From positions 124,001-188,000 of the forward strand of contig DATNEY010000032.1 of NCBI GenBank assembly GCA_035606665.1: a stretch of 64,000 bases of DNA, read 5' to 3'. Positions 33,409 to 42,379 of this stretch are shown here, in pieces. Position numbers and translations under genes: made by a program. The notes under the pieces were generated by a model. That model was not told the origin of the DNA and ran no database searches. It saw only the letters and a program-made list of their open reading frames with translations. Origin of the DNA: DASUGC01 sp035606665 (lineage in GTDB: Bacteria > Acidobacteriota > Vicinamibacteria > Vicinamibacterales > SCN-69-37). Numbering within the stretch: position 1 is the first letter of the stretch; every line of letters begins with the position of its first letter.

Positions 33409-34407
33409 TCATTCAACGACGCCGACGATCGTTCCAGAGACGGGTCCGGTGCCCGCCAAGTGCTCACGCACCTGCAATTCGCCGCCTGCCTCGGCGATCT
33501 CCCGGCGGACGTAGCCGAGTGCGATCGCGCCGCTGTCATCCAGCGCCGGCGCCGAACTCGTGATCCTGCCGACTTCGATGCCGGAGGAGATCAGCGTTGC
33601 ACCGGGGGCAATTCCCGAGGGGCCTGCTGTGTCGAAGTTGATACGCACCAGCCGGCGCGCCACACGCCCGCCACCGCGATGCAGAACGCGGATGATGACT
33701 TCCTGGCCGACGTAGCAGCCCTTCGACGTGCTGATCGCGCGATCGAGGAGTCCCGCCTCGAGCGGTATCGTTTCAGTGTCCATGTCGATGCCGAAAAGCG
33801 GACGGCCGGCGTCGATTCGGAGCGCGGTCGAAAGTTCGCTGGACATCTGCGTCGCACCCCCGGCCGTAAGGCGGGCCGCGGCATCGGTCTCATGTTCCAC
33901 GGCCAGGCACAGCTCGTAGCACGGCAGGCGCGTGTCGTCCGTTCGCACGATGAAGCCGCCATCAACATCCACGTGCGACCACGTCACCAGGCGGTCGAGA
34001 GCAGCCGTGTCGGCGCTGCACGCGCGCGCAAGAACTGACGATGCCTCGCCGCCGGCGACGGCAATCGTGGTCATCCGGGCCGAGACGTCGGTGATGGTGA
34101 CGTCCTCCGAAAAGATCAGGCGATCGAGCGACACGGCGAGCGCGGCCGCGCCGGAGGCCGGCACGCCGGCAAGGACGGTCTCGGGCCGCACATGCAGCCG
34201 AAGGTCGGAGATCATGCGGCCCTGCGGCGTGAGCCACGCCGCGTACGCGCCCTGGCCCGGCTGGAGCGAGCCGACGTCGTTGGTCACGAGCGCCTGGAGG
34301 AACGAGAGCCGATCGCGTCCGGCGACCTGCAAATAGCCGCGCTCCGGCACGTGCCGCCACCCGGCGGCGCCCGCGATAGTGCGATACTGAACGGCAATGC
34401 CGGGCAT
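33409..34407 (-). CDS. ygfZ: YgfZ/GcvT-fold folate-binding protein
   Basis: 332 residues from the ATG at 34407. The signature KGCYVGQEVIIRVLHRG, with its conserved Cys, identifies YgfZ, a tetrahydrofolate-binding protein that supports Fe-S enzymes such as MiaB. GYLQVAGRDRLSFLQALVTN is the family N-terminus. Its start codon overlaps that of the divergent hydrolase gene in the word ATGCCGGGCAT (34397-34407). Confidence 0.9.
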   Translation of the reverse strand: MPGIAVQYRTIAGAAGWRHVPERGYLQVAGRDRLSFLQALVTNDVGSLQPGQGAYAAWLTPQGRMISDLRLHVRPETVLAGVPASGAAALAVSLDRLIFSEDVTITDVSARMTTIAVAGGEASSVLARACSADTAALDRLVTWSHVDVDGGFIVRTDDTRLPCYELCLAVEHETDAAARLTAGGATQMSSELSTALRIDAGRPLFGIDMDTETIPLEAGLLDRAISTSKGCYVGQEVIIRVLHRGGGRVARRLVRINFDTAGPSGIAPGATLISSGIEVGRITSSAPALDDSGAIALGYVRREIAEAGGELQVREHLAGTGPVSGTIVGVVE

Positions 34408-36088
34408 GAGGACGCTCCGACATCTTAACGTTGCTTCACTCGTCTTCATCGGCCCCGCGCTCGCGACCGTTGTCGCCGGCGCCGGACGCGCGCTTCCCGA
34501 TCGCAGCCAGGACGTCCCGGTAACCTCCACGTTCGTACTGACGTTTGGCGGTGTCCGCATCGGCACCGAGAGCGTCACCGTCTCGCGGCCCGGCGGAGCA
34601 TTCAAGATTGCGATGACGGGCCAGGTCGGGCCGCCGTTCGAACTCGTGACGACAAAGTTCGAAATGACGTACGCGGCGGACTGGCAACCGCAGCAACTCA
34701 CCGTCGAGAGCGCCCTCCGCAACGAAACGCTCAACATCGGCACGTCGTTCGGCCTCACCACCGCGATCAACGAGGTCGTGCAGGGCCAGAAACGCGGCGG
34801 CGCAACGCACGCGATCTCGCCACGCACGCTCGTGATTCCTGTGAATTACTTCGGCGGCTACGAAGCCATCGCCACGCGGCTCGGGGGCATGAAGGCGGGC
34901 GCGCAGTTCCCGGTCTACATCGCGCCCGAAGGCGAGGTCACCGCCACCGTTGCGCGCGTCACCCCTAAACGCATCGAATCACCGGCTGGTGGAAGCGATC
35001 TGCAGGAGTACGACCTGACGCTGGCGCGGCCCAGCCTGCCGATGTCCGTGCAGGTGCTCGTCGATCGAAACGGCCGCCTCGCGCGCGTGATCTATCGAGA
35101 CGCGGGATTCGCCGCGATCCGCGAGGAGTTCGCCACCGTCATGGCGCGCGAAGTACGCGTCAGGCGCGAAGGCGACGAGCAAGCCTACATTCCGGGCGCG
35201 GGCTTCAACATCGGCGCGACTATCAGCAAACCAAAGCCGGGCGCCACAGGTCGCGTTCCGGCCGTCGTGCTCGTGGGCAGTCCAGGCCGGCAGGATCGGG
35301 ACGAAGCGTTGTACGGCGTGCCCGTGTTCGGCTACCTCTCGAGCGCGCTCGCGGATGCCGGGTACATGGTCGTGCGGTACGACAAGCGCGGTGTCGGCCA
35401 GAGCGGCGGCCGCGTCGAACACGCCGGCATTGAGGAGTACGCCGGTGACGTCCTCGCCATCGTGACGTGGCTCCGAGCCCGAAAGGATGTCGATCCGGAC
35501 CGCATTGCAATCGTTTCCCACGGCGAGGGAGCCGCGGTTGGCCTGACGGCGGCCGCCAAGGAAAGGAAGATTCGCGCTCTGGGTATGCTTTCGGCGCCGG
35601 GCGCCACGGGACGGGAAGTCGTACTCGAGCAACAGCAACAGGCACTCGCGCGCCGGAACGAGCCGGAGGCTGATAAGCAGGCCAAGGTGGCGTTGCAGCG
35701 GCGCGTGATCGACGTCGTCACCTCGGGCAAGGGATGGGAGACGTTGCCGCCCGAGGTGAGGAGGCAGGCGGACACGCCGTGGTTCAAGTCGTGGCTGTTG
35801 TTCGATCCCGCACAGGCGATGAAGAAAGTCGCACAGCCGCTCTTGATTCTGCATGGCGCGCTGGATCTGCAGACGCCACCATCGAATGGCGAGAGGCTGG
35901 CGGCGCTTGGAACGGCACGCAAAGGCACGCCCTCGACCCACACCAGCCGGATTACCGTGCCGGGCGTGAACCACCTGCTCGTCGCGGGTGCCGGCGATCC
36001 GGAATCCTACGATCCGCCCGGTGCGACGGGCATCTCGGCGGACGTCACCGCCGCGCTCGTGACCTGGCTCAACGCGTCACTCAAATAA
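34397..36088 (+). CDS. Exported alpha/beta hydrolase with altered nucleophile elbow
   Basis: 563 residues; starts at ATG 34397, or possibly at 34406 nearer the signal peptide (LVFIGPALATVVAGAG). The N-terminal half is a beta-rich domain; the C-terminal half is an alpha/beta hydrolase with LVGSPGRQDRDEALYG (oxyanion region), YDKRGVGQSGG, LLILHGALDLQTPP (acid) and VPGVNHLL (His). Where relatives have GHSEG, this protein reads SHGEG near residues 374-378, so Ser and Gly appear exchanged and the expected nucleophile is missing. The FHA gene follows after 3 bases. Confidence 0.8.
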   Translation: MPGMRTLRHLNVASLVFIGPALATVVAGAGRALPDRSQDVPVTSTFVLTFGGVRIGTESVTVSRPGGAFKIAMTGQVGPPFELVTTKFEMTYAADWQPQQLTVESALRNETLNIGTSFGLTTAINEVVQGQKRGGATHAISPRTLVIPVNYFGGYEAIATRLGGMKAGAQFPVYIAPEGEVTATVARVTPKRIESPAGGSDLQEYDLTLARPSLPMSVQVLVDRNGRLARVIYRDAGFAAIREEFATVMAREVRVRREGDEQAYIPGAGFNIGATISKPKPGATGRVPAVVLVGSPGRQDRDEALYGVPVFGYLSSALADAGYMVVRYDKRGVGQSGGRVEHAGIEEYAGDVLAIVTWLRARKDVDPDRIAIVSHGEGAAVGLTAAAKERKIRALGMLSAPGATGREVVLEQQQQALARRNEPEADKQAKVALQRRVIDVVTSGKGWETLPPEVRRQADTPWFKSWLLFDPAQAMKKVAQPLLILHGALDLQTPPSNGERLAALGTARKGTPSTHTSRITVPGVNHLLVAGAGDPESYDPPGATGISADVTAALVTWLNASLK

Positions 36089-36091
36089 CTC

Positions 36092-36382
36092 ATGCCTGGA
36101 TGGATCCTCGAAAGCACCGAACCGGCGATCGTTCTTCGCCTTCCTGAAGGCGCGGTCAAGACCCTTGGCCGCACCGCGCGCGCAGATTTCATCGTCGAGG
36201 CGCCGCTCGTCTCGCGCCTGCACTGCCGTGTGACAGCGTCGGCCTCCGATCAGCTTGTCGTCGAGGATCTCAAGAGTACGAACGGGACGCTGGTGAACGG
36301 CACGCGCGTCGACCGCGCCGTGCTCAAGACCGGTGACGTGCTGACGGTGGGCCGCGTGGAATTCCGGGTCCTGCCCGCGTAG
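36092..36382 (+). CDS. Small FHA-domain protein
   Basis: 96 residues consisting of one forkhead-associated domain: TLGRTARADFIVEAPLVSRLH carried in two parts (GR near 26, SRLHC near 41-45) and STNGTLVNGT near 62-71. These residues bind phosphothreonine, so it may read out a Ser/Thr kinase such as the one at 7160-9034. It directly follows the hydrolase and ends before a period-7 repeat. No other domain. Confidence 0.9.
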   Translation: MPGWILESTEPAIVLRLPEGAVKTLGRTARADFIVEAPLVSRLHCRVTASASDQLVVEDLKSTNGTLVNGTRVDRAVLKTGDVLTVGRVEFRVLPA

Positions 36383-36384
36383 TT

Positions 36385-36412
36385 AAGTTCGAAGTTCAAA
36401 GTTCGAAGTTCG
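36385..36412. repeat. Period-7 tandem repeat (AAGTTCG)
   Basis: Four exact-length 7-bp units, AAGTTCG, AAGTTCA, AAGTTCG, AAGTTCG, fill the 31-base space between the convergent stop codons of the FHA and metallo-beta-lactamase genes. A decayed version lies at 44811-44838. Confidence 0.85.
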
Positions 36413-36413
36413 A

Positions 36414-37064
36414 TTACGTCAGGAACGGGTTCGTCCGCTTCTCCTCTCCAATCGTTGTCGCCGGGCCGTGGCCTGAGTAGACGACGGTCTCATCAGGAAA
36501 CTGGAACAGAACGGTTCTGATCGACTCCAGCAACGTCTCGGTATCGCCGCCGGGGAGATCCGTGCGGCCGATCGATCCCGCGAAGAGCGTATCCCCGACG
36601 AAGAGATCGCGGGCGTCGCTGCCGGCCGGCCCAATCGCGAGGCAGACTCCACCCGGACAGTGACCGGGCGTGTGGAGCACGTCGACCACGAGATCGCCAA
36701 ACGACAACTGCAGACCCGGCTCGTAGTACCGGTCGATTCGCGGCTGCGGCTCGACGCGGAGTCCGAACATCAGACCCTGCTCCACCACGCCGTTGTAAAG
36801 GAACTCGTCGTCGCGATGCAGCCAGACGTCGACGCCAAGCCGGCGTTTCGCGGCAGCCACGCCCGTGACGTGATCGAGGTGCGCGTGTGTCAGCAGGATC
36901 ATCTTCACGTTCATGTGCTCCCGCTTGACCGTGTCGAGGAGCGTGCTGGCCTCGTCGCCTGGATCGATCACTACGGCATCGCGCGTGCGATCGCAGGCGA
37001 CGAGATAGCCATTCTTGAGGAACGGCGGCGCGGCGGCGGTCCGGATCATCATGTCCGGTATCAT
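36414..37064 (-). CDS. Metallo-beta-lactamase-fold hydrolase, glyoxalase II-like
   Basis: 216 residues from ATG 37064 (MIPDMMIRTA; later Met codons at 37052 and 37049 are possible). Zinc motif THAHLDH, then HTPGHCPGGV, FVGDTLFAGSIGRTDLPGG and YSGHGPATTI; this is the standard order for glyoxalase-II-like and persulfide dioxygenase-like proteins. The GRTDLPGG loop is typical of the large MBL-fold subgroup of unknown substrate. It is divergent from the receiver-like gene with 6 bases between start codons. Confidence 0.88.
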   Translation of the reverse strand: MIPDMMIRTAAAPPFLKNGYLVACDRTRDAVVIDPGDEASTLLDTVKREHMNVKMILLTHAHLDHVTGVAAAKRRLGVDVWLHRDDEFLYNGVVEQGLMFGLRVEPQPRIDRYYEPGLQLSFGDLVVDVLHTPGHCPGGVCLAIGPAGSDARDLFVGDTLFAGSIGRTDLPGGDTETLLESIRTVLFQFPDETVVYSGHGPATTIGEEKRTNPFLT

Positions 37065-37070
37065 CTTGCC

Positions 37071-37433
37071 ATGGTCATCGCCGTCGTTGACGACCTGTTG
37101 TTCAGCTCGAAGATTCGCGCGGTGGCGCAGGCGGCGGGCGCGACGCTGACATTCGCCCGCGGGCGCGAGGCAGCAATCGCTGCCGCGCGCGACGCAGATG
37201 CGCGGCTTGTCATCGTCGATCTCGAGGGCCGGTCCGGCGAGGCGATCGACGTGATCCGATCGATCCGCGAAGCGGCCGGAACCGCGCTTCGCATCGTCGG
37301 GTACGGATCGCACGTGAACGTCGCCCTGCTCCAGTCGGCGCGCGATGCGGGATGCGACGATGCCATGGCGCGGTCGGCGTTCGTGGCGGCGCTGCCTGGG
37401 CTGCTCGCGCCGGCCGGCGCGCAGGCTGGATAG
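37071..37433 (+). CDS. Stand-alone receiver-like protein
   Basis: 120 residues with a CheY-like pattern: IAVVDDLLFSSKI at the N-terminus (acidic pair) and LVIVDLEGRSGEAIDVI with a central Asp at the phospho-acceptor position. The expected Thr/Ser and Lys of the later strands are not clear (RIVGYGSHVN), so it may be a pseudo-receiver. No output domain. Starts at ATG 37071 and ends 2 bases before the following PLP-enzyme gene, which suggests co-transcription. Confidence 0.6.
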   Translation: MVIAVVDDLLFSSKIRAVAQAAGATLTFARGREAAIAAARDADARLVIVDLEGRSGEAIDVIRSIREAAGTALRIVGYGSHVNVALLQSARDAGCDDAMARSAFVAALPGLLAPAGAQAG

Positions 37434-37435
37434 CC

Positions 37436-38392
37436 ATGCCGGCACGCCCGACGATTGGTGACGTGGAGGCGGCGGCCGCCAGGCTGGCCGGTCGGGTCTG
37501 GCACACGCCATCGATGCCGTCGCCGTGGTTGTCAGCGATCACGGGCGGCGAAGTTTTTCTGAAGCTCGAGACCGTTCAGGTGACGGGATCGTTCAAGTAC
37601 CGGGGCGCGTTCAACGCGCTCTCGCGACTGACGCGGACGCGACCTGAGGTCCGGACGGTGGTCACGGCGTCAGCCGGCAACCACGGACTCGCCATGGCGA
37701 CGGCGGCCGCGCGCCTTGGGCTCAAGGTACGCGTGCACATGCCGTCGACGGCGCCGCACGCCAAGCGCGACGCGCTGATCGCCCTTGGTGCCGTGCTCGT
37801 CGAAGCGCCGACCTACGACCAGGCGGAGATCAACGTCCGCGAGGAGATCGCGCGGACGAAGGCAGTGTTCGTGTCGGCCTACAGCGACGGCGACGTGATT
37901 GCCGGCGCGGGCACGGCCGCGTTCGAAATGCTCCACGACGATCCGAAACTCGACGCGTTCGTCGTACCGCTGGGCGGAGGTGGACTCTTGTCGGGCACCG
38001 CGATCGTCGCGAGGGCGAAGGTGCCGAAGGCGCTGGTTTTCGGCGCTGAGGCTGAAGCGTCGCCGGTGTTCACCGGCGCGCTGGCGGCGGGGAAACCCGT
38101 CACTGTTCCTGTCGCTGAGACTGTCGCGGATGGTCTGGCGGGCAACATGGAGCCGGACAGTCAGACGTTCTCGCTCGTGCGCGACCTCGCCGACCGGGTG
38201 GTTACGGTGCCCGAGAAGTTGATCGTCCAGGCGATGAAGGACCTCCTGCATCGTGAACGGCTCGTGGCCGAAGGCGCGGGCGCCACCGGTGTGGCAGCGC
38301 TGCTCACGGGCGGCCTTCCGTTGGCGGGCAGGCGTGTGGGCGTGATCCTGTCCGGCAGGAACGTGGACGCCGGCAAGCTACTTCGTCTTTGA
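37436..38392 (+). CDS. PLP-dependent threonine/serine dehydratase-like enzyme (fold type II)
   Basis: 318 residues. The PLP lysine is in GSFKYRGAFNAL (about 43-54), with the Asn-containing TASAGNHGLAMA loop and the glycine-rich phosphate site VVPLGGGGLLSG. This matches threonine ammonia-lyase/serine racemase-type enzymes without the regulatory ACT domain, as in catabolic (TdcB-like) forms. It would convert threonine to 2-oxobutanoate or racemise/deaminate serine. Its 3' end overlaps the opposing SDR gene by 15 bases. Confidence 0.88.
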   Translation: MPARPTIGDVEAAAARLAGRVWHTPSMPSPWLSAITGGEVFLKLETVQVTGSFKYRGAFNALSRLTRTRPEVRTVVTASAGNHGLAMATAAARLGLKVRVHMPSTAPHAKRDALIALGAVLVEAPTYDQAEINVREEIARTKAVFVSAYSDGDVIAGAGTAAFEMLHDDPKLDAFVVPLGGGGLLSGTAIVARAKVPKALVFGAEAEASPVFTGALAAGKPVTVPVAETVADGLAGNMEPDSQTFSLVRDLADRVVTVPEKLIVQAMKDLLHRERLVAEGAGATGVAALLTGGLPLAGRRVGVILSGRNVDAGKLLRL

Positions 38393-39085
38393 CGGTCTGA
38401 TTTCCACCTTGCTCGGCAGGCTGCGCGAGGGGTGGCGCAGGAGATCGATGACGACCTCGGCGACGTCGGCTGGCTTCAGTTTCCAGGAGTCGTCGGTGTG
38501 TTCGCGCGGGTGCGAGAAGTCGGTGGCGACCGATCCCGGCATCACCACGGATACGCGGATGCCCTGATCGCGCACTTCGAGCATCAGCGACTCGCTCAGC
38601 GCCACGAGTCCCGCCTTCGACGCGCAGTACGCGCCCGCCGTGGCGAAGTAATTCCGGCCGGCCAGGCTCGCGATGTTGATGATCCAGCCGCCGCCGGCGC
38701 GCTTCATCTCCGGAACGACCGCGCGGCAGCAGTAGAACACTCCGGTCAGATTCGTCCCGATGACGCGGTCCCATTCCTCGTCGGACATCGCGGCCACGTC
38801 CTTGAACACGCCGACGCCGGCGTTGTTGATAAGCGTGTCGATCGCGCCAAAGCGTTTCACGGTCTCAGCGACCGCCCGCTCGACGGCTGCGCGATCCCGC
38901 ATATCCGCGACACATCCGGCGACACGGCGCTCGTCGCCGGCTTCGTGCCCAAGGGCGTGCACGGCCGCGTCCACTCGCGACCGATCCCGTCCGGTGATCA
39001 TCACGTGCCCGCCCGCGCCGAGAATCGCCGACGCGATTGCTTGCCCTATGCCCTTTGTCCCGCCCGTCACCAGCGCTCGATACAT
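38378..39085 (-). CDS. Short-chain dehydrogenase/reductase (FabG-like)
   Basis: 235 residues from the ATG at 39085. NAD(P) motif TGGTKGIG (7-14), NNAGVGVF, catalytic Ser in NIASLAG and YCASK. The Arg/Arg-Ser after ITGR points to NADPH. It reduces a 3-oxo substrate; the family is too broad for a precise call. It is divergent from the LDH/MDH-like gene with 18 bases between starts. Confidence 0.88.
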   Translation of the reverse strand: MYRALVTGGTKGIGQAIASAILGAGGHVMITGRDRSRVDAAVHALGHEAGDERRVAGCVADMRDRAAVERAVAETVKRFGAIDTLINNAGVGVFKDVAAMSDEEWDRVIGTNLTGVFYCCRAVVPEMKRAGGGWIINIASLAGRNYFATAGAYCASKAGLVALSESLMLEVRDQGIRVSVVMPGSVATDFSHPREHTDDSWKLKPADVAEVVIDLLRHPSRSLPSKVEIRPSKTK

Positions 39086-39103
39086 ACCCTTAGAATACGT
39101 GCG

Positions 39104-39940
39104 ATGCGCTCGGCGGCGATCCTTGGAGCAGGCCCCATCGGCAGCGCGATCGCGCATCGCCTGGCCGAACGAGGACGGCTCAACGAGGTGCGGCTCGTCG
39201 ATGAGGCCGGATCGATCGCGGCCGGCAAGGCACTCGACATCCGCCAGGCCGGTCCCGTCGATGGATACGACACGGCCGTCACAGGATCGACGGATCTCCT
39301 CTCCTCGGTCAGCGCCGACGTCGTCGTGTTCGCGGACACCCTCAACGACGGCGAGTGGGAGGGCGAGCGCGGCCTCGCGTTCGTTCAGCGCCTGATGCGC
39401 GCCGGTTCGACGGCGCCAATGGTCTTCGCGGGTCCCTCACAGACGTGGCTGATGGAAGCCGCGGCCCGCGAAGCACGGGTGCCGATCGATCGGATCATCG
39501 GCACCGCGGTCGCAACACTGCCGAACACTGTTGCGTCACTGCTCCACATCGAAACCGGCCTCGCAGGCGCGACCGTCGCGGTCAGCGGCCGGCCGACGTC
39601 GTTCATCGTGACCTGGAGCACGGCGACGGTCGGGGGAAGGCTGGTCAATGAACTCGTCCCGGCGCACCGGCTGCTCGCGATCTCACAGTCGCTGGTCAAA
39701 CTCTGGCCGCCAGGGCCCCAGGCGATCGCCGCACCGACGGCGCTGGCAGTCGAAGGTCTGATCCTCGGCTCGAGGACGCCACTGATCGCCGCAGCGATCG
39801 CCGACGGCGAGTATGGCGCGCGCGGCGTGGCCGCGATGCTGCCGATCGAACTCGGTGACAAGCGGATTCTGAGACGGTCGCTTCCCTCACAGAGCCCGCA
39901 GGAACTTACAGAGACAGGGACGGCGCTGACGCGCCGATGA
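39104..39940 (+). CDS. Lactate/malate dehydrogenase-like protein lacking catalytic residues
   Basis: 278 residues. The Rossmann start ILGAGPIGSAIAHRLAERG, LVDEAGSIAAGKALDIRQAGP and VVFADTLNDGEWEGERGLAF follow the LDH/MDH layout. The substrate-binding D-x-x-R segment is TLPNTVASLL, and the catalytic GxHGD is not found (GRPTSFIVTW at that place). It may therefore use another substrate or be a non-catalytic NAD-binding protein. Shorter than typical MDH (about 310). The next gene on this strand begins 30 bases downstream behind a strong ribosome site. Confidence 0.7.
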   Translation: MRSAAILGAGPIGSAIAHRLAERGRLNEVRLVDEAGSIAAGKALDIRQAGPVDGYDTAVTGSTDLLSSVSADVVVFADTLNDGEWEGERGLAFVQRLMRAGSTAPMVFAGPSQTWLMEAAAREARVPIDRIIGTAVATLPNTVASLLHIETGLAGATVAVSGRPTSFIVTWSTATVGGRLVNELVPAHRLLAISQSLVKLWPPGPQAIAAPTALAVEGLILGSRTPLIAAAIADGEYGARGVAAMLPIELGDKRILRRSLPSQSPQELTETGTALTRR

Positions 39941-39970
39941 ACCTGCCAGCGACAGAAACAAGGAGGCCCC

Positions 39971-40393
39971 ATGCGCCGCATCGTCCCGAGTGTCGTCCTC
40001 GTTCTCGCGGTTGCCAGCGCTCTTTCGGCCCAGGCCACCAACATCCGCGCCGACCAGATCATGGTTTCGCACGGGAACCTGAACTTCGTCATGAAGATTA
40101 CGCAGGACGCCTTTTATCTTGGCGAGCCAGCTATGAGTATTCCGGCGGAGGCCCTTCCTGGCGCGACGCTGCTAGTGTCGCGGTTCTTGGTGCGTGGCTG
40201 GCAGGAGGGCGACCACTCACGCGTCGTCATCTATGCCGTCGTCCCGGCGCCTCAGGCGTCCGGAAAGACCATCGAAACAGCCATTGCGACCTACGCCCTC
40301 AAGTTCGGAGGTTCTGGCGTCGTCCGAATGACGGAAACGGCCGAATGGGGGGCTGTCCCGATGGTCCTGCGGCCGGTTCGACCGCTGCGCTAG
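39971..40393 (+). CDS. Small exported protein of unknown function
   Basis: 140 residues with a clean signal peptide (VPSVVLVLAVASALSAQ). The mature 120 residues have alternating beta character and no Cys. There is an AAGGAGGCCCC ribosome site immediately before the ATG, one of the strongest in the window, so it may be well expressed. No family recognised. It abuts the convergent lipB stop. Confidence 0.65.
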   Translation: MRRIVPSVVLVLAVASALSAQATNIRADQIMVSHGNLNFVMKITQDAFYLGEPAMSIPAEALPGATLLVSRFLVRGWQEGDHSRVVIYAVVPAPQASGKTIETAIATYALKFGGSGVVRMTETAEWGAVPMVLRPVRPLR

Positions 40394-41077
40394 CTAGAAG
40401 ACGCGGCCGAACGCACGCACGACCGCGTCCTCGACGCCATTCATCGGCACCGCGCGTCCCAGCACGCGATCGATCGACGTCACGCCGCGATCCGCGATTC
40501 CGCACGGCACGATGAGCTGAAAGTGCTCGAGGTTCGTCCCGACGTTGAGCGCGAAGCCGTGGCTCGTGATCCACCGGCTGATTCGCACGCCAATCGCCGC
40601 GATCTTCTCCTCGCGGCCGGCCGGACCGACCCACACACCGGTGCGGCCATCGAGACGGCCGCTCTCGATGCCAAGCTCGCGCAGCGCGATGATGAGCACT
40701 TCCTCGATGTCGCGCACGTACCGGTGTACATCGCATCGATCCGGACGCAAATCAAAAATCGGATAGCCGACGAGCTGTCCGGGGCCGTGATACGTGATGT
40801 CACCGCCGCGGCCGGTCTCGAAGACTGATACGCCCTCGGCCGCCAGCTTTTCCGGCGACGCGACGATGTTGACCTGCTTGCCGCGCGTCTTGACGCCGAG
40901 CGTGATGACCGGCGGGTGTTCGAGCAGCAGGAGCGTGTCGCCCAGCGCGCCGCTCCGCCGCTCTTCGACGAGTGTCGCCTGGAGCTCGAGGCCCGCGCCG
41001 TACTCCACGGCTCCGAGCCGGCGCACTCCTATTGCGCGCGAGCCCGACACCGTTGAGGCGACGGTGGCTACACCCAC
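40394..41077 (-). CDS. lipB: Octanoyl-ACP:protein N-octanoyltransferase LipB
   Basis: 227 residues. Signature RGGDITYHGPGQLVGYPI with the active-site His region, the Lys in EEKIAAIGVRISRWITSHGF, and the catalytic Cys in IVPCGI. It starts the lipoylation of E2 subunits and H protein. Its GTG start lies within the last 10 bases of the E2 gene, which makes functional sense: E2 is its substrate. lipA is not visible. Confidence 0.94.
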   Translation of the reverse strand: MGVATVASTVSGSRAIGVRRLGAVEYGAGLELQATLVEERRSGALGDTLLLLEHPPVITLGVKTRGKQVNIVASPEKLAAEGVSVFETGRGGDITYHGPGQLVGYPIFDLRPDRCDVHRYVRDIEEVLIIALRELGIESGRLDGRTGVWVGPAGREEKIAAIGVRISRWITSHGFALNVGTNLEHFQLIVPCGIADRGVTSIDRVLGRAVPMNGVEDAVVRAFGRVF

Positions 41078-42366
41078 GATTCGTCGAAGTTCTGGAGACG
41101 ATCCTTCAGCGCCTGCAGGAACCGGCCTGCATCAGCGCCGTCGATCAGCCGGTGGTCGTAACCGAGCGTCAGGTAGCACATCGGCCGCACGGCAATCATG
41201 TCGTCGACGACCACGACGCGCTTGTCGACGCTGCCGACGCCGAGAATCGCCACCTGCGGCTGGCTGATGATCGGCAGCCCGAACAGCGCACCGAAGATGC
41301 CGGGGTTGGTGATCGTGAACGTCCCGCCCTGCACTTCCTCGGGCTGGAGCTTCTTCGACCGCGCGCGCGCGGCCAGATCCTGAATCGCCCGCGACAATCC
41401 GAGCAGATTCCGTTCGTCCGCGCTCTTGATTACCGGAACGATGAGACCGGACTCGAGCGCGACGGCGATGCCCAGATTGATGTCGCGCTTGTAGACGATG
41501 TTCTCGCCGTCGATGGACGCGTTCGAGAACGGGAACTGACGGATCGTGTCGACGGTGGCCTTCGCAATGAATGCCGTGTACGTCAGCTTGGTGCCCGCTG
41601 CTTCGTAATCCGCCTTCTTCTTCTGACGCAGCGCGTCGATGCGGCTGAAGTCGACCTCGTACGCCGAGTACACGTGCGGTGATGTGTGAATGCTCATCAC
41701 CATGTGCTCGGCGATCTTCTTCCGCATCACGCCCATCTTCTCGATGCGGACGCTCTCGCCGGGCTGGAACGCAGGCGGAGGCGGAGCCATCGGCGCACGG
41801 GCCACTGAGGCGGCCGGCGCCGGGGCGGCCTTGCCGCCGCCCGCGATGAACGCCTGAATGTCGTCTTTCGTCACGCGGCCGGATATCCCGGTGCCGTTCA
41901 GCTTCGAGATGTCGATGCCGTGTTCCTTCGCGATCTTGCGGACCAGCGGCGAAGAGCGCACCCGACGGAGATCTTCGAGAGTGGATGGCGCCGCTGGAGT
42001 GGAGGACCCGGAGGCAAGAGCCGGAGTTGACGGAGCGGAGGGCACGGAGGCTACCGAGGGCGCCGATGTCCCAGCCGTGGTCGCCGGTGCTGTGGCTGCT
42101 GGGGCCGGCGTCGACGCGGCCTTCTCACCCTGTGCGCCAATCAGTGCAACGACGCTGTTGACGGGCACCGTCTCGCCTTCCTTGACCCTGATCTCGAGAA
42201 TGACACCCGCGCCAGGTGACGGGATCTCCGCGTCGACCTTGTCTGTCGAAATCTCGAACAGTGGCTCGTCCTTGTCGATGGGATCGCCGACCTTCTTGAT
42301 CCAGCGAACGATCGTGCCTTCGGCGATCGACTCGCCCATCTGCGGCATCACTACGTCAGTTGCCAA
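41068..42366 (-). CDS. 2-oxoacid dehydrogenase E2 (dihydrolipoamide acyltransferase)
   Basis: 432 residues. I take the TTG at 42366 (MATDVVMPQMGESIAEG) because GGAGGGG precedes it by the right distance; an earlier TTG at 42381 does not have this. One lipoyl domain with STDKVDAEIPSP (lipoyl Lys near 43), an Ala/Pro/Thr/Ser linker, a peripheral E3-binding domain (SSPLVRKIAKEHGIDISKL) and a catalytic core with GYDHRLIDGADAG (catalytic His and Asp). It could be the acetyl, succinyl or branched-chain form; sequence alone does not settle this. No E1 in the window. Confidence 0.92.
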   Translation of the reverse strand: MATDVVMPQMGESIAEGTIVRWIKKVGDPIDKDEPLFEISTDKVDAEIPSPGAGVILEIRVKEGETVPVNSVVALIGAQGEKAASTPAPAATAPATTAGTSAPSVASVPSAPSTPALASGSSTPAAPSTLEDLRRVRSSPLVRKIAKEHGIDISKLNGTGISGRVTKDDIQAFIAGGGKAAPAPAASVARAPMAPPPPAFQPGESVRIEKMGVMRKKIAEHMVMSIHTSPHVYSAYEVDFSRIDALRQKKKADYEAAGTKLTYTAFIAKATVDTIRQFPFSNASIDGENIVYKRDINLGIAVALESGLIVPVIKSADERNLLGLSRAIQDLAARARSKKLQPEEVQGGTFTITNPGIFGALFGLPIISQPQVAILGVGSVDKRVVVVDDMIAVRPMCYLTLGYDHRLIDGADAGRFLQALKDRLQNFDESWV

Positions 42367-42379
42367 GAACCCCTCCGTC

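Noticed and set aside
34408..34827. N-terminal extension of YgfZ by 140 residues
   Set aside because: It would lie antisense inside the hydrolase gene and has no family match; the ATG at 34407 begins right before the conserved region.
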